This document shows positions 12,087-23,689 of a stretch of DNA of 64,000 nt, piece by piece. The notes beneath the pieces are model-generated. The model worked only from the letters and a program-made list of their open reading frames with translations, searched no databases and was not told the DNA's origin. Every line of letters begins with the position of its first letter. The stretch's first letter is position 1. Position numbers and translations under genes: made by a program. Source of the stretch: Mesorhizobium qingshengii (lineage in GTDB: Bacteria > Pseudomonadota > Alphaproteobacteria > Rhizobiales > Rhizobiaceae); assembly GCF_027563465.1 (NCBI RefSeq), contig NZ_JAPFQA010000002.1:558001-622000 (forward strand), in the 5' to 3' direction.

Positions 12087-13418
12087 ATGATTTCAAGGGA
12101 TTCAATCGTGGCGCTGTCGAGCGGCCGGCTACCCGCCGGCGTTGCCGTCATTCGCATTTCCGGCCCACAGACTCGATTCGTGGTCGAAACGATCTCCGGC
12201 GGCATGGTTAAGGACCGCGTGGCGGTTCTGCGCAGGCTGCGGGCGCCCGACGGAACCGTGCTCGACCATGGCCTGGTTGTCTTCTTCCCTGGCCCCGCGA
12301 GTTTCACCGGCGAGGATGTGGCGGAGTTCCATGTCCATGGCGGGCGGGCCGTGGTGGCCAGAATGCTGGAGACGATCGCCGGTTTTGACGGCGTCAGGCA
12401 CGCGGAACCCGGCGAATTCACGCGCCGCGCCTTCCTCAATAGCAAGGTAAACCTGGTTGAAACGGAAGCGCTGGCGGATCTCGTCAACGCCGAAACGGAG
12501 GCGCAGCGGCGCTTTGCGATCCAGAATGCCGAGGGCGCCCAAAGCGAGCTCTATTTCGGCTGGCGGCGGCGGCTGATCCATGCACGTGCGATGATCGAGG
12601 CCGAGATCGACTTTGCCGACGAGGACGATGTTCCGGGTTCCGTTTCGGCTACGGTCTGGTTTGATGTCCAGGCGATGATCGGCGAGATTGACCGCCACAT
12701 TGCCGGATTTCGCGCTGCCGAAATCATCCGCGACGGGTTCGAGGTCGTTATCCTGGGTGCGCCCAATGCCGGCAAGTCGAGTCTGTTCAACACTTTGGCG
12801 CGGCGGGATGCAGCTATAGTAACGGATGAGCCGGGCACGACGCGGGATCTGCTCGAGGTGACGCTCGATCTCGAGGGCCTGCGCGTCCGGCTGACGGACA
12901 CAGCCGGATTGCGCGATGCGCCGGGCAAGATCGAGGCGATAGGGATCGAGAAGGCAAGAGCCAAGGCGGATCGCGCCGATCTCTTGCTGTTGCTCCAGGA
13001 CCTGGCGGATCCCAGGGATGTCGGTCCGCTGCCGGCGGCGATACCAGCCTTGCGGGTTGGCACCAAGCTCGACCTGTTGGATGGTCAGGCGGCTGCGAAT
13101 GCGGCCGCACACTATGATCTTGTCATTTCGGTCGCGGAGGGGGTCGGCGTCGGGGCACTGCTCGCGGAAATCGGGCAACGCGCGGCTCGTGCCGCCGGCA
13201 GCGCCGGCGACATTCTGCCGTCGCGCTTGCGCCATATTGAATTGCTTGGCGAAACGAACCGCCACCTGCTTCGCGCGACCAGCGACCAGGGCGTCGGACA
13301 GGAACTGCGCGCCGAGGAGTTGCGGCTCGCCGCCGACCGCCTCGGCCGCCTCGTTGGCGCCGTTGATGTCGAGGACCTTTTGGACGTCATCTTCTCGCAG
13401 TTCTGTATTGGGAAATGA
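12087..13418 (+). CDS. mnmE: tRNA modification GTPase MnmE (TrmE)
   Basis: With MnmG it forms the complex that installs (carboxymethyl)aminomethyl groups at U34 of certain tRNAs. The N-terminal tetrahydrofolate-binding domain starts MISRDSIVALSSGRLPAG; the inserted Ras-like G domain has G1 GAPNAGKSS, G3 DTAG and G4-like GTKLD; the C-terminus ends in FCIGK, the C-x-G-K motif carrying the catalytic Cys. 443 aa. Its TGA is the first three bases of a parS-like site. The thdF/trmE-gidA-gidB-parAB order is a classic origin-region cluster. Confidence 0.97.
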   Translation: MISRDSIVALSSGRLPAGVAVIRISGPQTRFVVETISGGMVKDRVAVLRRLRAPDGTVLDHGLVVFFPGPASFTGEDVAEFHVHGGRAVVARMLETIAGFDGVRHAEPGEFTRRAFLNSKVNLVETEALADLVNAETEAQRRFAIQNAEGAQSELYFGWRRRLIHARAMIEAEIDFADEDDVPGSVSATVWFDVQAMIGEIDRHIAGFRAAEIIRDGFEVVILGAPNAGKSSLFNTLARRDAAIVTDEPGTTRDLLEVTLDLEGLRVRLTDTAGLRDAPGKIEAIGIEKARAKADRADLLLLLQDLADPRDVGPLPAAIPALRVGTKLDLLDGQAAANAAAHYDLVISVAEGVGVGALLAEIGQRAARAAGSAGDILPSRLRHIELLGETNRHLLRATSDQGVGQELRAEELRLAADRLGRLVGAVDVEDLLDVIFSQFCIGK

Positions 13419-13431
13419 CTCACGTGAAACA
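13416..13431. promoter_or_regulatory. parS: parS-like site 1 (overlaps mnmE stop)
   Basis: TGACTCACGTGAAACA differs from the canonical TGTTTCACGTGAAACA at two positions of the left half only. Its first three bases are the mnmE stop codon. Confidence 0.7.
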
Positions 13432-13457
13432 TCCGCTCGCCCGGGAACGCGTTGGGA

Positions 13458-13473
13458 TGACTCACGTGAAACA
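13458..13473. promoter_or_regulatory. parS: parS-like site 2
   Basis: Identical to site 1 (TGACTCACGTGAAACA), 42 bp downstream of it, in the mnmE-mnmG gap. Confidence 0.7.
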
Positions 13474-13486
13474 TCGGGACGGATCG

Positions 13487-13502
13487 CGACTCACGTGAAA
13501 CG
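13487..13502. promoter_or_regulatory. parS: parS-like site 3 (degenerate)
   Basis: CGACTCACGTGAAACG: intact right half and CACGTG centre, degenerate left half. It is the weakest match of the cluster. Confidence 0.55.
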
Positions 13503-13524
13503 GGGTGAAGGCGGGTCGCGAGGC

Positions 13525-13540
13525 TGTTTCACGTGAAACG
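13525..13540. promoter_or_regulatory. parS: parS site 4 (near-perfect)
   Basis: TGTTTCACGTGAAACG: the 14-bp palindrome GTTTCACGTGAAAC is intact and only the last base differs from consensus. This is the best ParB-loading site of the intergenic cluster. Confidence 0.88.
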
Positions 13541-13617
13541 ATGCGCCGAGTTTTCTTGACAGCAAGGTCACGCGAGGACATGTGTCGACCGAATCTTTGA
13601 GTCCAGGGATGTTTGGA

Positions 13618-15489
13618 ATGACCGATCACTATGATGTGGTTGTGGTGGGTGGCGGCCACGCGGGTTGCGAGGCGGCCAGCGCCGCCGCGCGCGCCGGGGC
13701 GAGAACCGCGCTGGTGACGTTGCGCTTTGACACGATCGGCGTGATGTCCTGCAACCCGGCGATCGGCGGGCTCGGCAAGGGCCATCTGGTTCGCGAGATC
13801 GACGCCATGGATGGGCTGATGGGCCGGGTGGCGGATGCCGCCGGTATCCAGTTCCGCTTGCTGAACCGTCGCAAGGGACCAGCGGTGCGCGGCCCGCGCA
13901 CGCAGGCCGACAGAAAGCTCTATCGCCTTGCGATGCAAGCAGCGATTCGGCAGCAGAACGATCTCGAGGTTGTTGAAGGCGAGGTCCTCGATTTCGAAAT
14001 CGACGAGGGCCAGATCGCCGCTGTTCTTCTGGCCGATGGCCGCAGGCTGGCCTGCGGTGCGGTGGTTCTGACCACCGGAACCTTCCTGCGCGGGCTGATT
14101 CATATTGGCGAGAAGAAGATTGTCGCCGGCCGCATGAACGAGAAAGCCAGCATCGGCCTGTCGGCGACGATGACACGGGTCGGTTTCAAGCTTGGCCGGC
14201 TGAAGACCGGCACGCCGCCTCGGCTCGACGGGCGCACCATCGATTGGACCTCGCTGGAGAGCCAGGCGGCGGACGAGGATCCGGTGCCGTTCTCGCTGAT
14301 GACCGATCGTATCGAGACGCCGCAGATCGATTGCGGCATCACCCGCACGACCACGGCCACGCATGAACTGATCCGCGCCAATCTTGGCCGGTCGGCCATG
14401 TATTCCGGATCGATCGAAGGCGTGGGACCGCGCTATTGCCCGTCGATCGAGGACAAGATCGTCAAGTTCGGCGACAGGGACGGGCACCAGATCTTCCTGG
14501 AACCAGAAGGGCTGGATGACGACACCGTCTATCCCAATGGCATCTCGACCTCGCTGCCCGAGGATGTGCAGCTCGATATCCTGAAAACCATTCCCGGGCT
14601 TGAGCGCGCTATCATGCTGCAGCCTGGCTATGCCATCGAGTATGACCATGTCGATCCGCGCGAACTGCATCAGACGCTCGAGACGAAGCGCGTTGGCGGC
14701 CTCTTTCTCGCCGGGCAGATCAACGGCACGACTGGCTATGAGGAAGCGGCCGGGCAGGGCCTGCTTGCCGGCCTCAATGCGGCGCGGCGCGCGTCGGGCG
14801 GCGCGCAGATCGTGCTCAGCCGGACCGAGGCCTATATCGGCGTGATGGTCGACGACCTGACCAGCCGCGGCATCAGCGAGCCCTACCGGATGTTCACCTC
14901 GCGGGCCGAGTTCCGGCTGTCGCTGCGCGCCGACAATGCCGACGAGCGGCTGACGCCTCTCGCCGCGAAGCTGGGAATTGCGTCGGCACAACGGATGCAG
15001 CGCTACGGCGACATGATGCAGCGGCTCGACGCGGCGCGGGAGCTGGCGCTCGCGCTCGCCATGACCCCCAATGAAGCGGCGCGTCACGGGCTGGAGATCA
15101 ATCGCGACGGCGTTCGTCGTTCGGGCTACGAATTGCTGGCCTATCCCGGCGTCGACGTCGCCTGGCTGGCCAGCATCGAGCCGAAATTCGCGGTGATCGA
15201 CGCCAAGACGGCGGAGCGCCTCGAAACGGAAGCGAAATATTCGGTCTATCTCGATCGCCAGAAGACGGACGTCGCGCAGATCCGGCATGAAGAGAGCCGG
15301 TTGATTCCCGAGACCGTCGACTTTGCCGGCGTGCCGGGGCTGTCCAACGAGCTCAAGCAGAAGATGCAGGCGCGGCGGCCCCGCTCCGTCGCCGATGCCC
15401 AGCGCATGGAAGGCATGACGCCGGCGGCGTTGGCGATCATCGTCGCGCATGTCCGCCACCAGGAGAATGCGCGGAGGGACGTTGCGTGA
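13618..15489 (+). CDS. mnmG: tRNA uridine-5-carboxymethylaminomethyl modification enzyme MnmG (GidA)
   Basis: FAD-dependent partner of MnmE in U34 modification. The dinucleotide-binding motif [10 protein letters not shown] is at the N-terminus, the conserved [19 protein letters not shown] block follows, and the GidA signature [20 protein letters not shown] lies in the second half; a helical C-terminal MnmE-binding domain completes 623 aa. I start at the ATG for [13 protein letters not shown]; an upstream GTG would add 12 weak residues. The stop overlaps the rsmG start (GTGA). High confidence. Confidence 0.97.
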   Translation: MTDHYDVVVVGGGHAGCEAASAAARAGARTALVTLRFDTIGVMSCNPAIGGLGKGHLVREIDAMDGLMGRVADAAGIQFRLLNRRKGPAVRGPRTQADRKLYRLAMQAAIRQQNDLEVVEGEVLDFEIDEGQIAAVLLADGRRLACGAVVLTTGTFLRGLIHIGEKKIVAGRMNEKASIGLSATMTRVGFKLGRLKTGTPPRLDGRTIDWTSLESQAADEDPVPFSLMTDRIETPQIDCGITRTTTATHELIRANLGRSAMYSGSIEGVGPRYCPSIEDKIVKFGDRDGHQIFLEPEGLDDDTVYPNGISTSLPEDVQLDILKTIPGLERAIMLQPGYAIEYDHVDPRELHQTLETKRVGGLFLAGQINGTTGYEEAAGQGLLAGLNAARRASGGAQIVLSRTEAYIGVMVDDLTSRGISEPYRMFTSRAEFRLSLRADNADERLTPLAAKLGIASAQRMQRYGDMMQRLDAARELALALAMTPNEAARHGLEINRDGVRRSGYELLAYPGVDVAWLASIEPKFAVIDAKTAERLETEAKYSVYLDRQKTDVAQIRHEESRLIPETVDFAGVPGLSNELKQKMQARRPRSVADAQRMEGMTPAALAIIVAHVRHQENARRDVA

Positions 15490-16118
15490 GCTCTTTCTCC
15501 TGGAAGAGCCTGCAGGACGCGGCGGGCCCGGTTTCACGTGAAACATTCGATCGCCTGGTGGCGTTCGAGCAGATGTTCCAGAAATGGAACCGCAGCATCA
15601 ATCTCGTCGCGCAGTCGACATCCGGCGATGTCTGGCAGCGTCACATCCTGGACAGTGCGCAGCTCGGGCGCATAGAGCCCTCCGCCACGCGCTGGGTCGA
15701 TCTGGGTTCGGGTGGCGGATTTCCGGGCCTTGTCATGGCCTTCCTGCTTGCCGAGCGTGACGGCGCGAGCATCGATCTGGTTGAAAGCAACCGCAAGAAA
15801 GCATCCTTCCTGCAGGCCGTCGTCGGCCAGTTCAACCTGCCGGCGCGCGTCGTGGCGCGTCGCATCGATGACAGCCATGCGCTTGTTTCGACACCGCAAA
15901 TCGTCACGGCGCGGGCGTTGGCCCCGCTTTCGACCTTGCTGGACCTGTCGGCGCCGTGGCTGACATCGGGCGCGCGCGGGCTGTTCCACAAAGGCCGGGA
16001 TTACCGCGCCGAAGTGCAAGAAAGCGTTCACCGATGGTCCTTCGATCTGGTAGAACATCCAAGCGTGACCGACGCTGGCGGCGTCATCCTCGAGCTGTCC
16101 AATTTGCGGCCTGTCTGA
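15486..16118 (+). CDS. rsmG: 16S rRNA (guanine527-N7)-methyltransferase RsmG (GidB)
   Basis: S-adenosylmethionine-dependent methyltransferase acting on G527 of 16S rRNA; loss gives low-level streptomycin resistance in several bacteria. The SAM motif [15 protein letters not shown] is near residue 75, preceded by the family element [11 protein letters not shown]. The 210-aa protein starts at GTG, overlapping the mnmG stop by 4 bp. A parS palindrome is embedded in codons 16-20, which read as Val-Ser-Arg-Glu-Thr, so the gene serves both coding and partition functions. Confidence 0.96.
   Translation: MSSFSWKSLQDAAGPVSRETFDRLVAFEQMFQKWNRSINLVAQSTSGDVWQRHILDSAQLGRIEPSATRWVDLGSGGGFPGLVMAFLLAERDGASIDLVESNRKKASFLQAVVGQFNLPARVVARRIDDSHALVSTPQIVTARALAPLSTLLDLSAPWLTSGARGLFHKGRDYRAEVQESVHRWSFDLVEHPSVTDAGGVILELSNLRPV
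15530..15545. promoter_or_regulatory. parS: parS site 5, inside rsmG
   Basis: GGTTTCACGTGAAACA contains the intact 14-bp palindrome GTTTCACGTGAAAC (15531-15544); only the first base departs from consensus. It lies 2 kb from the intergenic cluster and 0.6 kb upstream of parA. Confidence 0.88.
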
Positions 16119-16139
16119 TTTTTGTTTGGCGACCTCGAT

Positions 16140-16961
16140 ATGAATTTCTGGCATAGACCCATGATGAAGAATGGCCCTCGAATCATCACCGTAGCCAACC
16201 AGAAAGGTGGCGTCGGCAAGACGACCACCGCCATCAATCTGGCCACGGCGCTGGCGGCAATCGGCGAAAAGGTGCTGATCGTCGATCTCGATCCGCAAGG
16301 CAATGCCAGCACCGGCCTTGGCATCGACCGCAAGGACCGGACGGTGTCGTCCTATGACGTGCTGACGGGTGAGCTGGAGCTGGAAGCGGCAGCCATCCCG
16401 ACCGCTGTGCCGGGCTTGTCGATCGTGCCGTCGACGCTCGACCTGCTTGGCATCGAAATGGAGATCGCGTCGGCGCCGGACCGGGTCCTGCGGTTGCGCA
16501 ACGCCTTGCGTGCCGCTTCGGCGCGTTCGGCCGGCTTCGGCTATGTGCTGATCGACTGCCCGCCGTCGCTCAACCTTCTGACGCTCAACTCGATGGCGGC
16601 TGCCGATTCGGTGCTGGTGCCACTGCAGTGCGAATTCTTCGCGCTCGAAGGTCTCAGCCAGTTGCTGGAAACCGTCGAGCAGGTTCGCCGTTCGATCAAT
16701 CCGGATCTCACCATCCAGGGCATCGTGCTGACAATGTATGACGGCCGCAACAATCTCGCGAACCAGGTGGTCCAGGATGTCCGCGCCCATATGGGCGACA
16801 AGGTGTACGAGACCATCATTCCGCGCAATGTGCGGGTTTCCGAGGCGCCGTCCTATGGCAAGCCGGCGATCCTGTACGACCTCAAATGCTCGGGCAGCCA
16901 GGCCTATCTGCAACTGGCATCGGAAGTGATCCGCCGCGAGCGTAAATTGCGCGCCGCTTGA
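16140..16961 (+). CDS. parA: Chromosome-partitioning ATPase ParA
   Basis: Deviant-Walker ATPase that moves ParB-parS complexes to segregate the origin region. The deviant Walker A KGGVGKTTT follows IITVANQ, with switch residues in IVDLDPQGNASTGLG and the later DCPPSLNLLTLNS block. About 273 aa from the ATG at 16140; ATGs at 16161/16164 (MMKNGPRI or MKNGPRI) are equally possible because no start has a strong ribosome-binding site. It follows rsmG by about 20 nt and precedes parB. Confidence 0.96.
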   Translation: MNFWHRPMMKNGPRIITVANQKGGVGKTTTAINLATALAAIGEKVLIVDLDPQGNASTGLGIDRKDRTVSSYDVLTGELELEAAAIPTAVPGLSIVPSTLDLLGIEMEIASAPDRVLRLRNALRAASARSAGFGYVLIDCPPSLNLLTLNSMAAADSVLVPLQCEFFALEGLSQLLETVEQVRRSINPDLTIQGIVLTMYDGRNNLANQVVQDVRAHMGDKVYETIIPRNVRVSEAPSYGKPAILYDLKCSGSQAYLQLASEVIRRERKLRAA

Positions 16962-17026
16962 TTAGGCCGGATGCATAGATCAAAAGCCGATTCGATACCG
17001 AAACGATCCGGGACCTTGAAATAAAG

Positions 17027-17914
<888 letters not shown>

Positions 17915-18332
17915 GTGCCTGAGGCGGCAACGAATTTAGCCGGCAAATTATCTCTCGGCTCAAGGTCAAGTCCGACCGATTGAAGCTGTTCGGCATTCGA
18001 TGAGAACACGATAGAGGGCTGGCTTGCTGCCGGCCCTTCTGCTTCCCCGGCGCTTGCGACAGGCGAAAACGGTGGAGCTGCCAATCTCTCCAAAGGTACC
18101 CAAAGGGCGGGATTGCCCGTCATCGCCGCTTTTGGCTATCGCCAGCCCTGGCGCTCGCGGCTTGACAGTGCCGGGCAACGGCGTAACCTGAATTAGACAT
18201 GGCTTAAATTATCTGCCCAAGCGTGCCGATCAGTCGCGGCGAGGGCTATTTGCCATTCCTACAATAGTCGTGAAATGGCACCGCCTCGCCAAAGCGATAT
18301 GCCGACGCGCCTGACGCAAGTGGGAGGTGCAA
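17915..18332. other. Intergenic region parB to DUF1326 gene
   Basis: 418 bp without a credible ORF. It contains a hairpin with an 8-bp stem (AGGGCTGG 18015-18022 / CCGGCCCT 18030-18037, one G-U pair) that may end parAB transcription, though without a T-run. A TTGACA at 18162-18167 followed after 16 bp by TAACCT (18184-18189) is a plausible promoter for the downstream pair. Both calls are tentative. Confidence 0.4.
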
Positions 18333-18959
18333 ATGGCAGTCCGTTGGCAATTGTCCGGAAGTTACTTCGAAAATTGTAGCTGCGATGTCGTATGTCCTTG
18401 CCTGCTATCCACCAACGCACAGCTGACATCGAAGCCCACGAGAGGCGTCTGCGACGTCGGTTTGGTCTTTCATATCGATAAGGGCAATTACGGCGACGTT
18501 CGATTGGATGGGCTCAGTGTCGCGATGGTTGCTCACACGCCGGGTCCGATGGCGAACGGCAATTGGACGGCCGCCGCCTATATCGACGAACGGGCCGATG
18601 ACAGGCAAACAGAGGCGCTAGGTGCCATCTTCACTGGCGCCGCGGGTGGCCCCATGGCGGTGTTGGCACCGATGATTGGCACGAATCTCGGCGCCAAGAA
18701 GGTGCCGATAGACTACCGGATAGACGGCAAGAAGCGGTCGGCGGAGATTGCGGGCGTCATGCGGATGGCGGTCGAGCCGCTGCCGACAATGCGCGAGGAC
18801 GGGCAGATGTGGGCGGCTACCGGCCATCCGATCAATCCCGACTGGCTCGGCCTGGCAATGGGGGCGGAAGGCAGTGCATTCAGCGACCATGGCATGAGCT
18901 GGGACAATTCCCGCCGAAACGGACATTACGCCCCGATCAATTGGTCCGGCCAGCAGTAG
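18333..18959 (+). CDS. DUF1326 domain protein
   Basis: Uncharacterised cytosolic protein of 208 aa of the DUF1326 family. The N-terminus WQLSGSYFENCSCDVVCPCL is the family hallmark, with a Cys cluster (NCSCDVVCPC) that could bind metal; the rest is beta-rich with no membrane span. The ATG has a strong GGGAGG ribosome-binding site 6 nt upstream, preferred over a GTG two codons earlier. It is followed after 32 bp by a DUF2182 membrane protein; DUF1326-DUF2182 pairs recur in Proteobacteria, suggesting one system. Codon use looks somewhat less G+C-rich than the flanking par genes. Confidence 0.82.
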   Translation: MAVRWQLSGSYFENCSCDVVCPCLLSTNAQLTSKPTRGVCDVGLVFHIDKGNYGDVRLDGLSVAMVAHTPGPMANGNWTAAAYIDERADDRQTEALGAIFTGAAGGPMAVLAPMIGTNLGAKKVPIDYRIDGKKRSAEIAGVMRMAVEPLPTMREDGQMWAATGHPINPDWLGLAMGAEGSAFSDHGMSWDNSRRNGHYAPINWSGQQ

Positions 18960-18991
18960 CCGTTGGCCGTACAGTCGGAACGCACTCGTTC

Positions 18992-19780
18992 ATGGCGCCG
19001 ACGTTGCAGCGAAACATCATTCTCACGCTGCTGATCGCTATCGCCGCGGCGGCGTGGGCCCTGCTTGTCTGGCAGCAGATGGGCATGGACGCGGACATGC
19101 GCATGGAAATGTACTCACTCACCATGGGCATGAAGGCGCCGCTGTTTCTTGCCGTCTGGATGATCATGATGATTGCCATGATGTTTCCGACGGCCGCGCC
19201 CATGATCCTGACGTTTCACCAGGTCCAGGCCGGCAAACAGGGCCGGGGCGAGACCTTTGTCTCGAGCTGGGTGTTCGTCGCCGGGTACATGCTGGTTTGG
19301 GGCGTAATGGGCGTTGTCGCCTTTGCCGGTGCGGCGGGTGCGGAGATGCTTGCCGGGCATGTGGGATTGTCCACGGCGACGGCCGCGCGCATCGGCGGCG
19401 CGCTGCTGATGATTGGGGGCGCCTATCAACTCTCCCCACTGAAAGATCTGTGTCTGGCCAAATGCCGCACGCCGATTGGTTTCATCCTGACCTCATGGCG
19501 CGATGGTTACTGGGGCGCGGTTCGCATGGGCCTGGAGCATGGACTTTTTTGCCTGGGCTGCTGCTGGCTTTTGTTTCTCGCCCTCTTTCCTCTCGGGATC
19601 ATGAACGTCGCCGCAATGGCCGTGGTCACCTTGCTGATCTTTGCGGAAAAGACGCTTCCGTCAGGAGAGGGGATCGCAAAGGTCTCGGGTGTCGCTCTGC
19701 TCCTTTATGGCGCGGCGGTGCTGGTCTTTCCACAGGCGCTGCCGACCTTCCAGCCAGTGGGCGCCATGACAATGAATTGA
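18992..19780 (+). CDS. DUF2182 integral membrane protein
   Basis: Predicted metal-binding membrane protein of the DUF2182 family, 262 aa, about seven hydrophobic helices. Features: a Met-rich first half (MGMDADMRMEMYSLTMGMKAP, then WMIMMIAMMFPTAAPMIL) and an EHGLFCLGCCWLL element with His and three Cys, which could coordinate a soft metal such as copper. That is inference from composition; no transport assay is known to me. It is probably co-transcribed with the upstream DUF1326 gene and converges on holA. Confidence 0.8.
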   Translation: MAPTLQRNIILTLLIAIAAAAWALLVWQQMGMDADMRMEMYSLTMGMKAPLFLAVWMIMMIAMMFPTAAPMILTFHQVQAGKQGRGETFVSSWVFVAGYMLVWGVMGVVAFAGAAGAEMLAGHVGLSTATAARIGGALLMIGGAYQLSPLKDLCLAKCRTPIGFILTSWRDGYWGAVRMGLEHGLFCLGCCWLLFLALFPLGIMNVAAMAVVTLLIFAEKTLPSGEGIAKVSGVALLLYGAAVLVFPQALPTFQPVGAMTMN

Positions 19781-19825
19781 CCAATGGAGGCAGCGCTCGG
19801 CGCCAAAAAGGGAAGGATCGCTCCC

Positions 19826-20869
19826 CTACCTTTGCGCCAGCCGGCTGCTTTCCACCGCGATACCGAGCAGCGCCTGCCGCGCCAGCGCGACCGAAAGATC
19901 CGGCCGCCGTCGTGTCTGCAGCACGGCGGTCTGCAGGCGGGTCAGGGCGCGGCCGAGCGCTTCGCTGCTCCAGCGCTCGAGCGCCTTCTCGACCAGCTTG
20001 CGCCGCGAGAAGAACACCGGCGGACGGGCGGCGGCGACGACGGATGCCGCGTTGCGGCCACCCGAATCCATCTGGCCGCGCATGGCCTGGATTTGCTGCA
20101 GCTGCCGCATCGCCGATGAAAGGACCAGGAAGGGCGGGCCGCCGGACTGACAATGGCGGGTGAAGGCGGTGTCGAAGTCGCCGACCTTGCCTTCGAGGAG
20201 TGCGTCGACCGCGTCGTCGAAAGACGCGCCGGACACGTCACCCGACATGGCCTTGACCTCTTCCAGCCCGATCTCCTTCTGGCCATGGGCATAGAGGATG
20301 AGCTTCTCGATTTCGCCGCGCGAGGCCAGCCGGTCGCCGCCCAGATTGCGGCGCAGCGCCTGTCGCGCCTCCATGGTCATCGACATGCCGGCCTTGCGCA
20401 GTTCATCGTCGATGACCGCGTCGATATCCCTGGCTTCATCGGCATAGCAAGGCAGCGCCATAGCATTGTCCGCCGCCTCGACGACAGCGCGCAGCCCGAC
20501 GCCCTTCTTGAGATCGCCGGCCTCGATCACGATGATGGCGTCGCGCGGCGGTTCGGCGGTGAGCGCCTTGACGTCGTCGGCCAGCGCCTTCTGGCCGCTG
20601 GCGTTGCGCACCCACAGCAGGCGCCGCTCCGAGAACATCGGTACGGTGCGCGCTTCGTCGAGCAGGCGGCCCTCGTCGCGGTCAACCTCCGAGCCCTCCA
20701 GCCGGACCACCGAGAACGGATCGTCGAGCGGCAGGCCGGTCTTTTCGGCAAAGGCTTTCGCGCGCTCGGCGACCAGCCCACGGTCGGGGCCATAGAGCAG
20801 GACGATCGAGATGCGCGGATCGGGCCGCGCCAGCCAGGAATCGACCTCGAAAGCTTTCTTCTGTGCCAT
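19826..20869 (-). CDS. holA: DNA polymerase III delta subunit
   Basis: Clamp-loader subunit that opens the beta sliding clamp. The N-terminal AAA-like domain (IVLLYGPDRGLVAERAKAF) lacks a functional Walker A, as is normal for delta, and the mid segment AIIVIEAGDLKKG and the C-terminal collar helices match HolA; 347 aa. In many rhizobia holA is the last gene of leuS-lptE-holA; here neither leuS nor lptE lies upstream. Instead a repeat and then the bkd operon on the other strand follow. Confidence 0.93.
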   Translation of the reverse strand: MAQKKAFEVDSWLARPDPRISIVLLYGPDRGLVAERAKAFAEKTGLPLDDPFSVVRLEGSEVDRDEGRLLDEARTVPMFSERRLLWVRNASGQKALADDVKALTAEPPRDAIIVIEAGDLKKGVGLRAVVEAADNAMALPCYADEARDIDAVIDDELRKAGMSMTMEARQALRRNLGGDRLASRGEIEKLILYAHGQKEIGLEEVKAMSGDVSGASFDDAVDALLEGKVGDFDTAFTRHCQSGGPPFLVLSSAMRQLQQIQAMRGQMDSGGRNAASVVAAARPPVFFSRRKLVEKALERWSSEALGRALTRLQTAVLQTRRRPDLSVALARQALLGIAVESSRLAQR

Positions 20870-20912
20870 GAAGGGTGGTTAGCATGATGTCGGGACGGCT
20901 TCCAGCTTGGGT

Positions 20913-21131
20913 TCCTTTTCCTCCGGAGGGGGAGAGGTGGCGCTGCGCAGCAGCGACGGAGTGGGGGAAGCCGCTCGCCAGACGCGCCACCGCGAGACAG
21001 GCACAATCGCGCGAGCAAGAAAACTTAGGCAAGCGGCAATCAGGCGGAGCATGGCTTCGATGAAAGATCGACCCCCACTCCGTCGAGCGGCGCTCGACAC
21101 CTCTCCCCCGATCGACGGGGGAGAGGAAAGG
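20913..21131. repeat. Intergenic palindromic repeat, family C copy 1
   Basis: About 220 bp with inverted arms of roughly 60 bp. The left arm reads CCTTTTCCTCC then GGGGGAGAGGTGGCGCTG and GACGGAGTGGGGG; the right arm is its imperfect reverse complement, ending GGGGGAGAGGAAAGG. The centre (about 105 bp) differs from that of copy 2. It is in the same orientation as the copy at 26703-26923, so the two bracket the bkd operon. Confidence 0.8.
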
Positions 21132-22671
<1,540 letters not shown>

Positions 22672-22674
22672 ACC

Positions 22675-23688
22675 ATGCCAAGACGGACCATGATCGAGGC
22701 GATCCGCGACGCCATGGATGTGTCGATGGGACGTGACGACAAAGTCGTCGTGTTCGGCGAGGATGTCGGCTTCTTCGGCGGCGTCTTCCGTTGCACGCAG
22801 GGCCTGCAGGCCAAATACGGCAAGAGCCGCTGCTTCGACGCGCCGATCAACGAATCCGGCATTGTCGGCTCGGCCATCGGCATGGCCGCCTATGGGCTGA
22901 AGCCGTGCGTGGAAATTCAGTTTGCCGACTACATGTATCCGGCCTACGACCAGCTGACCCAGGAAGCGGCCCGGCTGCGCTACCGCTCGAATGGCGATTT
23001 CACCTGCCCGATCGTGGTGCGGATGCCGACCGGCGGCGGCATCTTCGGCGGCCAGACGCACAGCCAGAGTCCGGAAGCGCTGTTCACCCATGTGTCGGGG
23101 CTGAAGACCGTCGTGCCGTCCAACCCGCATGATGCCAAAGGGCTGCTCATCGCCGCGATCGAGGACCCGGACCCGGTGATCTTCCTCGAGCCGAAGCGGC
23201 TCTACAACGGCCCCTTCGACGGCCATCACGACCGGCCGGTGACGCCATGGTCGAAGCATGAGCTTGGCGAGGTTGCCGACGGCCACTACACGGTACCGCT
23301 CGGCAAGGCCGCGATCCGCAGGACGGGCTCCGCCATCACCGTGCTGGCCTACGGCACCATGGTCTATGTCGCGCAGGCCGCCGTCGAGGAGACCGGCATC
23401 GACGCCGAGATCATCGATCTGAGGACCCTGCTGCCGCTCGATCTCGACACCATCGTGGCGTCGGTCAAAAAGACCGGGCGCTGCGTCATCGTGCACGAGG
23501 CGACGCTGACCTCCGGCTTCGGCGCCGAACTGTCGGCGCTGGTGCAGGAAAACTGCTTCTACCATCTGGAGGCGCCGGTGGCGCGGGTCGCCGGCTGGGA
23601 CACGCCCTATCCGCATGCGCAGGAGTGGGACTATTTCCCCGGCCCTGCCCGGGTTGGCCGCGCTCTGCTTGAAACCATGGAGGCCTGA
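22675..23688 (+). CDS. bkdA2: Branched-chain 2-oxoacid dehydrogenase E1 beta subunit
   Basis: E1 beta subunit (337 aa) that pairs with BkdA1 to form the heterotetrameric decarboxylase. Visible features: the VFGEDVGFFGGVFR start of the Pyr domain, FDAPINESGIVGSAIGMA, the QFADYMYPAYDQ block and the C-terminal transketolase domain with YGTMVYVAQ and IDLRTLLPLD. One base after its stop the bkdB ATG begins, so translation is coupled. High confidence. Confidence 0.95.
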   Translation: MPRRTMIEAIRDAMDVSMGRDDKVVVFGEDVGFFGGVFRCTQGLQAKYGKSRCFDAPINESGIVGSAIGMAAYGLKPCVEIQFADYMYPAYDQLTQEAARLRYRSNGDFTCPIVVRMPTGGGIFGGQTHSQSPEALFTHVSGLKTVVPSNPHDAKGLLIAAIEDPDPVIFLEPKRLYNGPFDGHHDRPVTPWSKHELGEVADGHYTVPLGKAAIRRTGSAITVLAYGTMVYVAQAAVEETGIDAEIIDLRTLLPLDLDTIVASVKKTGRCVIVHEATLTSGFGAELSALVQENCFYHLEAPVARVAGWDTPYPHAQEWDYFPGPARVGRALLETMEA

Positions 23689-23689
23689 G

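Noticed and set aside
13416..13540. Short repeated units in the mnmE-mnmG gap as a CRISPR or iteron array
   Set aside because: Spacing is irregular (42, 29, 38 bp) and every unit is centred on the CACGTG of a parS palindrome, so partition sites explain it better. No cas genes.
13462..15546. 694-aa minus-strand open frame opposite mnmG
   Set aside because: Lies entirely against mnmG, begins in parS sites, no recognisable domain.
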